Source: Anaerolineae bacterium
Lineage (GTDB): Bacteria > Chloroflexota > Anaerolineae > Aggregatilineales > Phototrophicaceae
Direction: 5' to 3'
Assembly (NCBI GenBank): GCA_022820665.1
Contig: JAJEFB010000020.1
Coordinates: forward strand, 1-64,000
Length of the DNA stretch: 64,000 nt
Positions 54,702-63,073 of the stretch are shown piece by piece (the stretch's first letter is position 1; each line of letters begins with the position of its first letter). The position numbers and the translations under genes were made by a program. The notes beneath the pieces were generated by a model. It searched no databases. It was given only the letters and a program-made list of their open reading frames with translations, and had not been told where the DNA came from.

Positions 54702-55439
54702 TTACTCCGCCTCTTGACTTGCAGAGACCTCGAACTTGTAGCCGACGCCCCAAACGGTCTGGATGTAATCGGGCTTGCTGGGGTTGGCTTCCAGCTTTTC
54801 TCTCAGGCGCCGCACGTGTACCGTCACCGTGCTTTCATCGCCATAGAACTCGTATCCCCAGACCTGGTCCAGCAATTGCTGCCGCTTGAAAACCTGACGC
54901 GGGTGCCGCATGAGAAAATACAGCAAGTCGAATTCCTTGGCGGTTAAGGTCACCGGGCGCCCGGCGACTTCGACGGAGCGGCTGCGCGGATCGAGATGCA
55001 GCTTGCCGGAAGCGACCGGCGCCTCGCTTTCGACTTCAGCCGTCGCGCTGCGGCGCAAAACCGTCTTGACCCGCGCCACCAACTCGCGGGGACTGAAGGG
55101 TTTGGTCACATAATCGTCGGCGCCCAGTTCCAGCCCGGCGATGCGGTCCACTTCATTGCTGCGCGCGGTCAACAATATGATCGGGATGTCGCCTTCAATG
55201 CGCAGCGGGTTGAATTCCGATGGATGGCGCAGGCGGCGCGTGATGGAAAAGCCATCGACGCCGGGCAGCATGATATCCAGCACGATCAGGTCCGGCGCCT
55301 GGTCTTGCAAGATAGACAAAGCCTGTGGGCCCGTCTGCGCTTCCGTGACGTGATAGCCTTCCAGCTCCAGGTAGCGGCGCACGACTTCGCGGATCGTGCG
55401 CTCGTCATCAACTACGAGAATGTTGCGTTGTTTTGACAT
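54702..55439 (-). CDS. OmpR-family response regulator
   Basis: 245 residues from the ATG at 55439. The receiver domain has the acidic pair in ILVVDDE, the phosphorylated Asp in IVLDIMLPGVDG (about residue 53) and the Lys of VTKPFSPREL. The C-terminal winged-helix domain (residues about 140-240) has LTAKEFDLLYFLMRHPRQVF and a VRRLREKL recognition helix. It forms a tight two-gene operon with the kinase downstream. Targets are unknown. Confidence 0.95.
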   Translation of the reverse strand: MSKQRNILVVDDERTIREVVRRYLELEGYHVTEAQTGPQALSILQDQAPDLIVLDIMLPGVDGFSITRRLRHPSEFNPLRIEGDIPIILLTARSNEVDRIAGLELGADDYVTKPFSPRELVARVKTVLRRSATAEVESEAPVASGKLHLDPRSRSVEVAGRPVTLTAKEFDLLYFLMRHPRQVFKRQQLLDQVWGYEFYGDESTVTVHVRRLREKLEANPSKPDYIQTVWGVGYKFEVSASQEAE

Positions 55440-55970
55440 CTTTCCCTTGCTGTGCCTCTCCAATTGTCGCTTTTATTGTAACGTACCTGGCAAATCTGAA
55501 AAAAATGTGAACAAGTGAGAAGTGTATCGATTCGGTCGCGGCTTTGCCGCGACGCGGTGGCGGCTTGATTGGCTGGTTGGAGTTTTCCCGGCAAAGTTTT
55601 CCCGCGTTTTGAGCAACAGTATAGATAGCGTATCCATAGCGGGGGAAGGGGTGGGGGTCAACAGAGTCCGGTGGCTCGCCCGAATTGAGATAGATATGAG
55701 CTTAGGGCGACTCATAGAGTCGTCTACATTGCCTACGTTATGATGAAATGATGCGTCAATGGCAAATTATCCGCCGTATCGGCAATCTGTAGCAGCGTTT
55801 CGTTGAAACGCCCGCAATTCACAGGTCATTTTCGCGGGCGGCTCGGCAAGCCCCCCTATCGTAATTTTACGGGGCGAACGGCACATAATGATTTTGAGGC
55901 GATTGTCCCGCTACCGCCAACTTGTCACGGCCGAAAAAACAAAAAGGGGCGGGAAAACCACCCCTCAAAC
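55440..55970. other. Repeat-rich intergenic region before the phage-like block
   Basis: About 530 bp without a gene. It holds degenerate palindromic repeats of the window's family: TTAGGGCGACTCATAGAGTC then GTCTACA at 55702-55728, and CGCGGGCGGCTCGGCAAGCC near 55831. It also holds the terminator of the tail gene. The promoter for the two-component system should lie near 55440-55510 but no clear boxes were found. Confidence 0.5.
55935..55965 (-). terminator. Rho-independent terminator after the tail-hub-like gene
   Basis: On the reverse strand AGGGGTGG pairs with CCGCCCCT (one G-T wobble) around a TTTTC loop, followed by TTTTTGTTTTTT. It starts 6 bp after the stop at 55971, a textbook intrinsic terminator that closes the leftmost transcription unit of the phage-like block. 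Confidence 0.85.
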
Positions 55971-57494
55971 CTAGTACGGCGCGATTATCTCTGCTCGGTC
56001 GTCGATGACGCTATCGCCGATGACGACAAATCGCGACAGATCGGCCGGCTCCAGCCTCAAGCGGATCTCGTGCTGCGCACCGCCCTGGCTGACCTGATGC
56101 TCTTCGCCGATGATGAAGTATTCCTTGTCTATGTGCCCGGTCCGCGATTCGCTGATGCGAATGCGGTCGAACAAGCTCAGTCTCCGCGTGGATGGATGTT
56201 GGCGGGCGTCAAGCCGCAGTTCTCGCACTGTGCCAGCCGGATGTTTGCGTCGCGCCAGTTCATAGCGCGCGAATGCTTGCGCCGTCGCGATATCGGACAG
56301 GGCGGGCAGGTCCTGCGTGAGATGTTTAAGCCCATGCAGATGAATGCCCTCGCCATCGCTGAGGGTCAGCTCCAGCCGATCGCGGCGGTACAAGGGCTTG
56401 CCAATGACGAGCAATTCGGTAAGGAAAACATCACGAGCGCTGTCATTTTCCAACCGCACCAGAAGGAAGGTGAAGCCGAGCTCGATTATTCGAGCGGATA
56501 CCTTCTCCCGGATCGCGCTGCCCTCGCCTCTTTCATTCCTGTGAAATGCCGCCCCCAGCCGCTCCAGTTCCAGCATACCGACCGGCTGTCCCGTCTCATC
56601 GGTGAAACGCAAGTTGAGATCCAGGCTGGTCCGCGCGCCGATGCGTTCTGCCCGCGCCAACTGCCACAGCGTGGTCCCACTCTCCCCTAGCTCGCGCGGG
56701 GTCATCAGCAACGTGAACCGATTGACGCGCTGATCGCCGTAAGCATAAGCCATGCCCTTCATATTGTCGACGAAAGTCGCCGACAGCCTCCCTCTCACCA
56801 GCGTTTGATGTCGATTGAGGAAAACGGCGTCGCCAGCCCGATCAATGTAGAACCGCCCGCGCTCGCTTTCCGCCAGGTCGCGAATGGCTCGTCGTATCGA
56901 AGTTGTCTCGTCCCACCAATCGCCGACGTATGCGAAACGCGTCTTCCCTTCTTGCAACCGCCGTCCCAAGTTCTGCGGCGGGAAAACCCGAACGCTGTCG
57001 ATCCGATCATGTCCCGGCACATCAATGATGCAATAGCCCGCAACTGCCGCGCGCCGCACAAGAGCCCCATCCAGCAGACGATCAATCACCGTGTCGGCGC
57101 CGACATTACTGATCGGCGACAGCCGCGCCGGGCTCGCTTCCAGCCAGGGCTGAATGTCCTGCACATGAATGACGGACCGCCCTTCGCTCCAATCGCCGGC
57201 ATCGACAGCGACCTGGCTGATGAATCCGGTGAACAGGGTGATGCGCTCGCCACTGTCTTCGCAGGCGATTTGCGCGCGTGTGCCGATATCAAGCTGGTCT
57301 CGTTCAGGCGAAAAACTGCCCTGGATATTGCGTAGCGTGATCTGCGCCATCCCATAATCAGCGATGCTGTCATAGGGTTGCCGCAAACCCAGGCGCCATT
57401 TCAGTTCTAGCACGTGCCCGGCAAGATCTTCGTCCAGATCGAGGAAAGTCCCGTCGTGGTTCCTGTCGATGGCGATGACATATCGGTCGCTCAT
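55971..57494 (-). CDS. Phage tail-hub/minor structural-like protein
   Basis: 507 residues, no signal peptide. The beta-rich N-terminus (ITLRNIQGSFSPERDQLDIG, RITLFTGFISQVAVD, SVIHVQDIQPWLEAS) reads like baseplate-hub or tail-attachment proteins that open with an 'axis and range' description. The middle has YIDRAGDAVFLNRHQTLVRG and the C-terminal third ends IGEEHQVSQGGAQHEIRLRLEP, a pattern seen in siphophage or contractile tail hubs. Assignment is by resemblance and by the neighbouring connector and capsid genes. It ends 6 bp from a strong terminator and begins 3 bp after the preceding gene's stop. Confidence 0.6.
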   Translation of the reverse strand: MSDRYVIAIDRNHDGTFLDLDEDLAGHVLELKWRLGLRQPYDSIADYGMAQITLRNIQGSFSPERDQLDIGTRAQIACEDSGERITLFTGFISQVAVDAGDWSEGRSVIHVQDIQPWLEASPARLSPISNVGADTVIDRLLDGALVRRAAVAGYCIIDVPGHDRIDSVRVFPPQNLGRRLQEGKTRFAYVGDWWDETTSIRRAIRDLAESERGRFYIDRAGDAVFLNRHQTLVRGRLSATFVDNMKGMAYAYGDQRVNRFTLLMTPRELGESGTTLWQLARAERIGARTSLDLNLRFTDETGQPVGMLELERLGAAFHRNERGEGSAIREKVSARIIELGFTFLLVRLENDSARDVFLTELLVIGKPLYRRDRLELTLSDGEGIHLHGLKHLTQDLPALSDIATAQAFARYELARRKHPAGTVRELRLDARQHPSTRRLSLFDRIRISESRTGHIDKEYFIIGEEHQVSQGGAQHEIRLRLEPADLSRFVVIGDSVIDDRAEIIAPY

Positions 57495-57497
57495 TCG

Positions 57498-57962
57498 CTA
57501 GATCTCCATCATCCAGGTATGGCGAAAGGCGCAGCCGTAGAAGTCGCGCTCATCATAGCTGAATACGCCCGCCTCGACCGCCACCCGCGCCGGCGCCAGC
57601 AGCGCATCGCCCAAGGTGATGTCCGCCGCAATCGCAGCGACATAATTGTCGATTAAGCCGACCAGTTGAGGCAGATGACCGCGTATGCCCAAACCCTTTT
57701 CGGTCGGTGCCGCCAGCAGCAAATGCGTCAGCGAATAGTAGACCGACTGTGCGCTGCCGCTGAAAGTGACCGATTGCAGCCCTTCCTTGCGCTCTCTAAA
57801 CAGTTGTTCCTTTTCCAGTTCCAGCGGCAGCACCAGCAGCGCCGGCAGATGGGCTGCGCTAATGCTATTGGGCAATTCATCAATATCGAAATTGTTGCGT
57901 ACGCCGCTCACAGTCATGAACGACAGATTGGACAAGGCAGCGCGAAAGCTTGCCATTGGCAT
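57498..57962 (-). CDS. Phage structural-like protein
   Basis: 154 residues (ATG 57962 or 57956). Features are a short N-terminal helix (MASFRAALSNLSFM), a conserved-looking DELPNSISAAHLPALLVLPLELEKE, and QSVTFSGSAQSVYYSLTHLLL. It lies between the tail-hub-like gene (3 bp gap) and TipAS. Size and position suit a tail-completion or neck protein. I cannot name the family with certainty. Confidence 0.5.
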   Translation of the reverse strand: MPMASFRAALSNLSFMTVSGVRNNFDIDELPNSISAAHLPALLVLPLELEKEQLFRERKEGLQSVTFSGSAQSVYYSLTHLLLAAPTEKGLGIRGHLPQLVGLIDNYVAAIAADITLGDALLAPARVAVEAGVFSYDERDFYGCAFRHTWMMEI

Positions 57963-58057
57963 CTCCTTTGTTGTGCTTGAGATTGTCTGATTTTTGGGGG
58001 TAAAGCTTGCCGGGTTCAGACCAGGCTCACCGGTCCTTGGGATTCCGGCTGTTTGAA

Positions 58058-58543
58058 CTAGCGCGACAGGTTTTGACGCCGTCTTTCAAGTTCCTCGTCT
58101 TCCGCCAGCATGCGTTCCAGCTCAGCTGTTTCCAGAACATCGACATAGTGGTCGATTACACGTTCAAGGTAAGCGGGAAGATCACTGTGAATCTCTTGAA
58201 AATTGGCAATAAAGCGCGGATCGGAATTGTACATCTGCCCCAAGCCGCGCAGCATATCAAGGTTCGGCTCATAGAAGCGCCGCAGGTGATTTTGCCAGCG
58301 GTCCAGTGTGTCGACTATCTGGCGGTCGCCGACCTCCTTGCCCGCTTCCATCGCTTCCGCCAGATCGACATAGATCTGATTGCCCTCAGCAATTATCGCT
58401 TCTTGCTCGGCGTCGCTGTAGCTGTTCCAGCGTTCGATTGACTCGTTGACCGTGCCGGGACCATATTGCAAGCGCGCCTCGCGCTCGTATTGTTTTTGTT
58501 CGTCCGCGCTATGGCGCTTCAGCCCGCGTTTTTTCTCGCTCAT
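58058..58543 (-). CDS. Stand-alone TipAS-type drug-binding domain protein
   Basis: 161 residues. The globin-like TipAS antibiotic-recognition domain is recognisable from YGPGTVNESIERWNSYSDAE through HLRRFYEPNLDMLRGLGQMY and IHSDLPAYLERVIDHYVDVLE. In TipA this domain follows a MerR DNA-binding domain; here the MerR part is absent, so it may sequester or sense a thiopeptide-like or other antibiotic without controlling transcription directly. It lies 67 bp after the MFS exporter stop in the same direction, suggesting a resistance pair. Confidence 0.85.
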   Translation of the reverse strand: MSEKKRGLKRHSADEQKQYEREARLQYGPGTVNESIERWNSYSDAEQEAIIAEGNQIYVDLAEAMEAGKEVGDRQIVDTLDRWQNHLRRFYEPNLDMLRGLGQMYNSDPRFIANFQEIHSDLPAYLERVIDHYVDVLETAELERMLAEDEELERRRQNLSR

Positions 58544-58610
58544 AGTACTTCCCCGCTTGGCCTACAAGGACAGTATGATACGAGCAATTTCCTCAGCGCA
58601 ACAGGCGGAG

Positions 58611-59903
58611 TCAGGCGCGTTTGCGTTTGAGGTCCCCGGCGTTGTTGTAACGTCGTATCGACGGATAGCGCCAGGCGACCCAGCCGGTCATTAGCACCGT
58701 CGCCAGTCCGCCGCTGAAAATGGCGAAGGGCGCGCCAAACAGCGACGCTAGGATGCCGGCGCGCAGTTCACCCAATTGGGGACCGGTCATGAAGAACAAC
58801 ATATTGGCCGAAGTCATCTGCCCGCGCAGTTCGTCGGGAGTCGCCAATTGGCGGATCGTGCCGCGGATGATTGAAGAAACCGTGTCGCCGGCGCCGGTCA
58901 GCGCGAACAAGATGAAGGACAGCGCGAAGACGGTAGAGACGCCGAATATCGCCGTGGCCAGACCATAGAGCGCGACGCTGAATAAGAGGACGAGTCCCTG
59001 CCTCTTCATCTCGCCGCGGAGAGACAAAACCGTGCCCACCAGCAGAGCCCCGATTGGTTGCGCGGTCGCCAGCAGCCCATAACCCGCGGCGCCGACGCCG
59101 AGGATCTGGCCCGCGACTATCGGCAGCATGGTGCGAGCCGAGGCGAAAAGCGTTGCGAAGAAATCGAGCAACATCGTGCCCAGGACGATACGCGAACTGA
59201 AGGTGAAGCGTAAGCCAGCCAAGAGCGTTCGCCATCCGATCCGCGCTTGGGCAGAAGACTTGCCCCGATGCCTGATGCGCCAGATCGCAGCCGCCGACAA
59301 CAGGAAGGTGACCGTATTGAAGCCGTAAACCAGTCCCACGTCGAATTGGGCAACCAACAAGCCTGCTACAGCCGGACCAATGATGGTCGCCACTTGCATC
59401 ACCAAGGCATTCAGACTGATGGCATTGCTCAAGTGACGCGCCTCGACCACATTCGCCACGATCGATTGCCGCGCCGGAAAATCGAATGCCATAGCCGCGG
59501 CCGCCAGCCCGGTCACGACGTAGATCGCGCCGACGCTAACCTGCCCGTTCAATGTTAGCAGCGCCAATGTGGCGGCCAACAGCGCCGACAGACACTGCGT
59601 CGCGACCATCACCAGCCTTCGCTCAAAGGCATCCGCCAACAATCCGCCAAGCAACGCGAAAAGAATCACCGGGATTACGCGCGCCAAGCCCAGCATACCC
59701 AAGCCGAACGCCTCGGATCCCATTACGATATCGTTGTCAAAAACGTTGAATATGAAAGTCTGCCCGCGCAACAACTCGAACACGTGCCAATTGATCGCGA
59801 AGTTCCGCATCTGCGAGCCGGTCCAAGCGATGGTCTCGCCCAGCCACAGCAAACGGAAATCACGATAGCGCAGGGCGACTAATCGCTCGAATTGATTCGT
59901 CAT
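58611..59903 (-). CDS. MFS transporter (EntS-like exporter)
   Basis: 430 residues from the ATG at 59903 with about 12 hydrophobic segments. The N-terminal FERLVALRYRDFRLLWLGET and the inside loop GGLLADAFERRLVM are typical of the EntS/MefA-type exporter group, with DFPARQSIVANVV in helix 5. It would export small molecules such as antibiotics or siderophores. With TipAS next to it, a drug-efflux role is plausible. It sits inside the phage-like structural block, between the head-tail connector and the tail genes. Confidence 0.88.
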   Translation of the reverse strand: MTNQFERLVALRYRDFRLLWLGETIAWTGSQMRNFAINWHVFELLRGQTFIFNVFDNDIVMGSEAFGLGMLGLARVIPVILFALLGGLLADAFERRLVMVATQCLSALLAATLALLTLNGQVSVGAIYVVTGLAAAAMAFDFPARQSIVANVVEARHLSNAISLNALVMQVATIIGPAVAGLLVAQFDVGLVYGFNTVTFLLSAAAIWRIRHRGKSSAQARIGWRTLLAGLRFTFSSRIVLGTMLLDFFATLFASARTMLPIVAGQILGVGAAGYGLLATAQPIGALLVGTVLSLRGEMKRQGLVLLFSVALYGLATAIFGVSTVFALSFILFALTGAGDTVSSIIRGTIRQLATPDELRGQMTSANMLFFMTGPQLGELRAGILASLFGAPFAIFSGGLATVLMTGWVAWRYPSIRRYNNAGDLKRKRA

Positions 59904-60009
59904 TGGCTTCTGTTGCCGCGATGCCAGCAAATCATCGCGCTAACATAACGCAGAGCGTGAGCGAAAACCAGACGCGATACACGGGAAAGCCATGATCTCG
60001 CGGATAGTT

Positions 60010-60777
60010 TCAGGCGGTCAATCGTCGCAGTCGTTTCAGCGCGGGCGATGTTTCATCTTCGAGCAAGCCCGCCGAATTGATCAGCAATTCCGCATATCGC
60101 AGGCACAAGTCGCGGATTGCGGACGCTGCCCGATAGGTCTCGATCGGCGTGCCCGCAGCGTGGGAAACCGCCTCCGTTCCATTGACGCCGCGTTGAGACC
60201 CCAAGCGATTGCCCTCACGGTCGACTGCAATTAGCCGCAGGTATTCGCTTTCCATGCGCAACAACTGTCCAACCTGAAAGCGCGGGCTGACGCCGTCTTG
60301 ATCCTTTCCATCAACATCGTCGACAGTTATCCAGGTGGCGTCGGGGTCTAACTCCAAGTCGCCGAGCGTATCTCCGCTTTTCCGCCAGGCTTGGGTCCAG
60401 CGGTCGTGCCAGCCCCAGATGCCGGTGACGCTCAATTCTCCGCTGAATACCTCGCCGCCGCTCAGAATCAACACGCTGGCTGGCAGATCGGGTCGATTCG
60501 GTATGCGGCGCAGGGCGTCCTTGCTGAGGTTTCGTCCGTCGGATGCGATTGAAATCAACTCCAGAAGATCGTCTGGCAATATCAACTCGCGCGGATTGGC
60601 CGCGTCGATCGTCAGGCGGCGCGTCTCCAGCGCGGGACAATAGCGCCTTTGCGTCAGAGACTCGATGAGGTGACTGGCTTTTTCCAAAGCCTGCCGTAAA
60701 TCGTTATCGGCGTCGGTATCGCTTTCCGTCAACTGCAAGTGACGGCGGAACTCGTGTAAACTTGCTATGCTGTACAT
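60010..60777 (-). CDS. Phage head-tail connector-like protein (gp6-like)
   Basis: 255 residues. The N-terminus MYSIASLHEFRRHLQL, DNDLRQALEKASHLIESLTQRRYCPALETR, then LILPDDLLELISI is typical of gp6-like head-tail connector proteins; the rest is beta-rich with an Asp-rich linker (ITVDDVDGKDQDG). The C-terminal helix (AASAIRDLCLRYAELLINSAG) also fits. Relatives lie a few genes after the capsid gene in siphophages, as here. Confidence 0.75.
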   Translation of the reverse strand: MYSIASLHEFRRHLQLTESDTDADNDLRQALEKASHLIESLTQRRYCPALETRRLTIDAANPRELILPDDLLELISIASDGRNLSKDALRRIPNRPDLPASVLILSGGEVFSGELSVTGIWGWHDRWTQAWRKSGDTLGDLELDPDATWITVDDVDGKDQDGVSPRFQVGQLLRMESEYLRLIAVDREGNRLGSQRGVNGTEAVSHAAGTPIETYRAASAIRDLCLRYAELLINSAGLLEDETSPALKRLRRLTA

Positions 60778-60899
60778 AGGGTTCCTCTCTGTTCATTTGA
60801 CAAAATCTTGCGGAGCGCCAGGCAGATAAGCCAGTGATGCTTTCACCCGAGCGGCGCCCGTGTTAACTTATTGAGATAGCGGAGCGGAAGGCACTCGAC

Positions 60900-61169
60900 T
60901 TGAAAATCCTCGCCATATCGCCAGAGCAATTCGACCCCGCGCGTCATCGGCTGCCGGTAGCCGGCGAGTTGTTGCTGCCCGGCGTACAAGTGGAGATACG
61001 GGCGGACGGCATCGCCTTTACGCTCAAGCAGGCGCTGATGCGGGGCTATGCCTATGGCACGGTGATTGAGTTGTCGCGACAGGGCGAGGCTGTGGAGGTC
61101 GCGCTAAGCGCGGAGCGTCAGGAGGACGGGGGTTATTTTTTCGAGGCGCTGTGGGTGGTCTTGGGGTGA
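60900..61169 (+). CDS. Small conserved-looking protein, later partly duplicated
   Basis: 89 residues from a TTG with GGAAGG about 10 bp upstream, on the opposite strand to the phage genes. The sequence PARHRLPVAGELLLPGVQVEI then YGTVIELSRQGEAVEVAL and a C-terminal GGYFFEALWVVLG is well mixed and protein-like. I do not recognise the family. The last 90 bp (61082-61171) recur at 62292-62381 with 6 differences and no gaps. Confidence 0.5.
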   Translation: MKILAISPEQFDPARHRLPVAGELLLPGVQVEIRADGIAFTLKQALMRGYAYGTVIELSRQGEAVEVALSAERQEDGGYFFEALWVVLG

Positions 61170-61189
61170 GGCAGCGAATAGCCTTGACT

Positions 61190-61687
61190 TTACGTGAGTT
61201 CCTGCTTCACGCTAGGGCTTACTTTTTCCATATCCAGAAAGCCGTGGTTTTTGCTGGTCTGCAAAGCTGACTTGACATTGGGTTTAGGCACGCGGCACAA
61301 GGCTTCCTTGTGATCGCGCAAAATGTACGCAAGCTGAAACAGTTTGGCCGGTGTCAAGTGAATGATATCCAGATGCCATTCGTTGACTTCGAAATCGGGA
61401 GTCTTGCCTGTCGTATTGTCGGATCGGAAACTCTTCAGAACGACATCAACTGGCACAAGCATATAGTCAAAGTTTTCGATTTTGCTTCGACCGCTCGCTA
61501 GAGCAGCGACTACACGGTCAACCTTTGTCTTGTCTTCATCGACAACATACGTGGACAAGGCACCACCGACCGTACCCAAGCTTTTGAGAATGTCAGCGAT
61601 AAGGTCGTCTTCACCCAACCAAGAGAAATCGTCTCGGCTCTTGTCCCACCAAGCCTTGTTGCCGATTCCTCGCAAGAGAAATGCCAC
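61190..61687 (-). CDS. Unknown protein in the inserted cassette
   Basis: 165 residues from a GTG, 5 bp after the stop of the gene upstream, so co-translated. The sequence has WWDKSRDDFSWLGEDDLIADIL near the start and EVNEWHLDIIHLTPAKLFQLAYIL in the second half. AT-richer than the phage genes. No family recognised. Both this gene and its partner lie between the two copies of the 90-bp duplication. Confidence 0.5.
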   Translation of the reverse strand: MAFLLRGIGNKAWWDKSRDDFSWLGEDDLIADILKSLGTVGGALSTYVVDEDKTKVDRVVAALASGRSKIENFDYMLVPVDVVLKSFRSDNTTGKTPDFEVNEWHLDIIHLTPAKLFQLAYILRDHKEALCRVPKPNVKSALQTSKNHGFLDMEKVSPSVKQELT

Positions 61688-61692
61688 GTCGA

Positions 61693-62184
61693 TTAAGATT
61701 CCAAGGCGGTGCGTTGTAGCTGATCCAACACTAATTGCAAGTCTTCTTTGAGCGCCTCGCTGGATTCTCTGTCAATGGCTTTTTCCAATGCAGGAATCGA
61801 CAGCGGATCGTCAAGAAATGACAGACCCAAACCAGCGCCATCGCGTACCCATGCGGAACGGCTCTTTCTCAGACAAGTCTCAAGCATCGCGCGACGTTTA
61901 TCATGCCATGCTTTCGAGTCCGTATTTCCCACATACTTCAGCGCTTCCATTGCAATCCCTGACTTGGTTTCGCCATTAAGAATGAGGGTCTGTATCTCCG
62001 AAAGCGCGAGTTCGCCGTACTTCTCGATCACTTTTTCCAGTCCTTCCGAGAAAGAATTGGACATCCCGGGTTCGAGAGAGATGAAGGTCGCGAGGGAGAA
62101 CAGATTCCTTATTTCTGCCGCGATATCAATCTCTTGTTTCAAGCCGAGTTCACCAACTAATTGTGGAGCGGGGTTCGTGTTCAT
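61693..62184 (-). CDS. HEAT-repeat-like protein in the inserted cassette
   Basis: 163 residues. The C-terminal half reads as helical repeats (VRDGAGLGLSFLDDPLSIPALEKAI, then EALKEDLQLVLDQL), like short HEAT-type proteins. It forms a two-gene unit with the downstream gene (5-bp gap). The composition is AT-rich. The pairing of an unknown protein with a small HEAT-like protein could be a toxin-immunity or defence pair, but there is no direct evidence. Confidence 0.5.
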   Translation of the reverse strand: MNTNPAPQLVGELGLKQEIDIAAEIRNLFSLATFISLEPGMSNSFSEGLEKVIEKYGELALSEIQTLILNGETKSGIAMEALKYVGNTDSKAWHDKRRAMLETCLRKSRSAWVRDGAGLGLSFLDDPLSIPALEKAIDRESSEALKEDLQLVLDQLQRTALES

Positions 62185-62291
62185 CGGAAGCCTCGGCGCT
62201 CAATGTTATCCTTCGTTCTCAATAGATTCACGCGAGTATAACACATATTCTCTCTTGTAAGATTACAGTTAGAATTACACTTGCAACCACT

Positions 62292-62381
62292 GGGCGAGGC
62301 TGTGGAGGTGGCGCTAAGCGCGCAGCGTCAGGAGGACGGGGGTTATTTCTTCGAGGGGCTGTGGGTGGTCCTGGGCTGAGG
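62292..62381. repeat. Duplicated 3' fragment of the 60900-61169 gene
   Basis: 84 of 90 bases are identical to 61082-61171, same orientation, ungapped, ending at the same stop codon region. The upstream part of the gene is absent here, so this is a fragment. Its reverse strand supplies the last 12 codons and stop of the HicB-like gene. Confidence 0.85.
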
Positions 62382-62774
62382 GGCGAGATACGCGACGTAC
62401 ACACGATGTCCTAAGTCGCTCAGTTTAGCGCCGGTGTATCTCTCGCGCAAGGATGATCTTCTATGTGCCGTTGCTCGCTTGCTTGGGCTACTGTGCTCGT
62501 CATTGCTCATGTTTATGGTGATGCGCTTGTCAAGGAGTTTTGGACCGGGAACAGGCAGGCCATCTTCAAGCAAAAAGTATATGAAATCAATCATCGCCAG
62601 TTTTACGTTCGCCTTGGCCTCTTGCTCCGTTTCCCCATCGGAAACACAGCCCGGCATTTCTGGAACGCTGCCAAAAAAGTATGGTTTGCCATCCGGCGTT
62701 TCATAAGCCATCAATTCTATTTGGTATGGCCGAGACGCAAGTTCTTCCGCGCGTTTAAGCTGGTGCTCATTCAT
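62343..62774 (-). CDS. hicB: HicB-like antitoxin
   Basis: 143 residues. The HicB core is seen at residues about 15-70 (YQIELMAYETPDGKPYFFGSVPEMPGCVSDG, then EQEAKANVKLAMIDFIYFLLEDG, VPGP). The C-terminal half is unlike usual HicB: after SDLGHRVYVAYLA the last 12 residues are encoded by the antisense of the duplicated fragment, so the native end was probably replaced. It would neutralise the HicA-like toxin encoded 59 bp upstream and may autoregulate the operon. Confidence 0.7.
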   Translation of the reverse strand: MNEHQLKRAEELASRPYQIELMAYETPDGKPYFFGSVPEMPGCVSDGETEQEAKANVKLAMIDFIYFLLEDGLPVPGPKLLDKRITINMSNDEHSSPSKRATAHRRSSLRERYTGAKLSDLGHRVYVAYLAPQPRTTHSPSKK

Positions 62775-62833
62775 TCAGACCGCCTCCATCACTTATTGAC
62801 CGCTTGTCACGGTTTTTCCAGAGTATCTTACGA

Positions 62834-63073
62834 CTACTCCATGTTGTCAATCATCTTTATCGCTTCACTAACATAAGGTGTAGAGTCTTTCAGTCTACGG
62901 GGTAAGGTCTGTCGGAGAGACGGGTAATCTGGATGGGACACCACGTCATGGCGGCTTCCATTCCTGATGTCGAATCCGAAACCGCGATACAGACGAACAA
63001 GGTCTTGGCTCGTCCAACCTGATTTCGATTTCCTCATACGTTCGAGCAGTTTCTCCGCTCTGCGGCTCGCCAT
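62834..63073 (-). CDS. hicA: HicA-like toxin (mRNA interferase)
   Basis: 79 residues. It resembles HicA/YcfA toxins: SGWTSQDLVRLYRGFGFDIR, then NGSRHDVVSHPDYP (the catalytic-His-containing loop GSxHxxxxHP, here shifted to GSRHDVVSHP) and TLPRRL. The dsRBD-like fold cleaves mRNA. The ATG directly follows the stop of the upstream gene, and HicB lies downstream, the usual toxin-first order. Confidence 0.65.
   Translation of the reverse strand: MASRRAEKLLERMRKSKSGWTSQDLVRLYRGFGFDIRNGSRHDVVSHPDYPSLRQTLPRRLKDSTPYVSEAIKMIDNME

Noticed and set aside
55803..56690. 295-codon plus-strand frame opposite the tail-hub-like gene
   Set aside because: Runs antisense to a better supported gene and through its terminator; no protein-like motif.
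60335..60643. Plus-strand frame opposite the connector gene
   Set aside because: Arg/Ser/Pro-rich shadow of the gp6-like gene.
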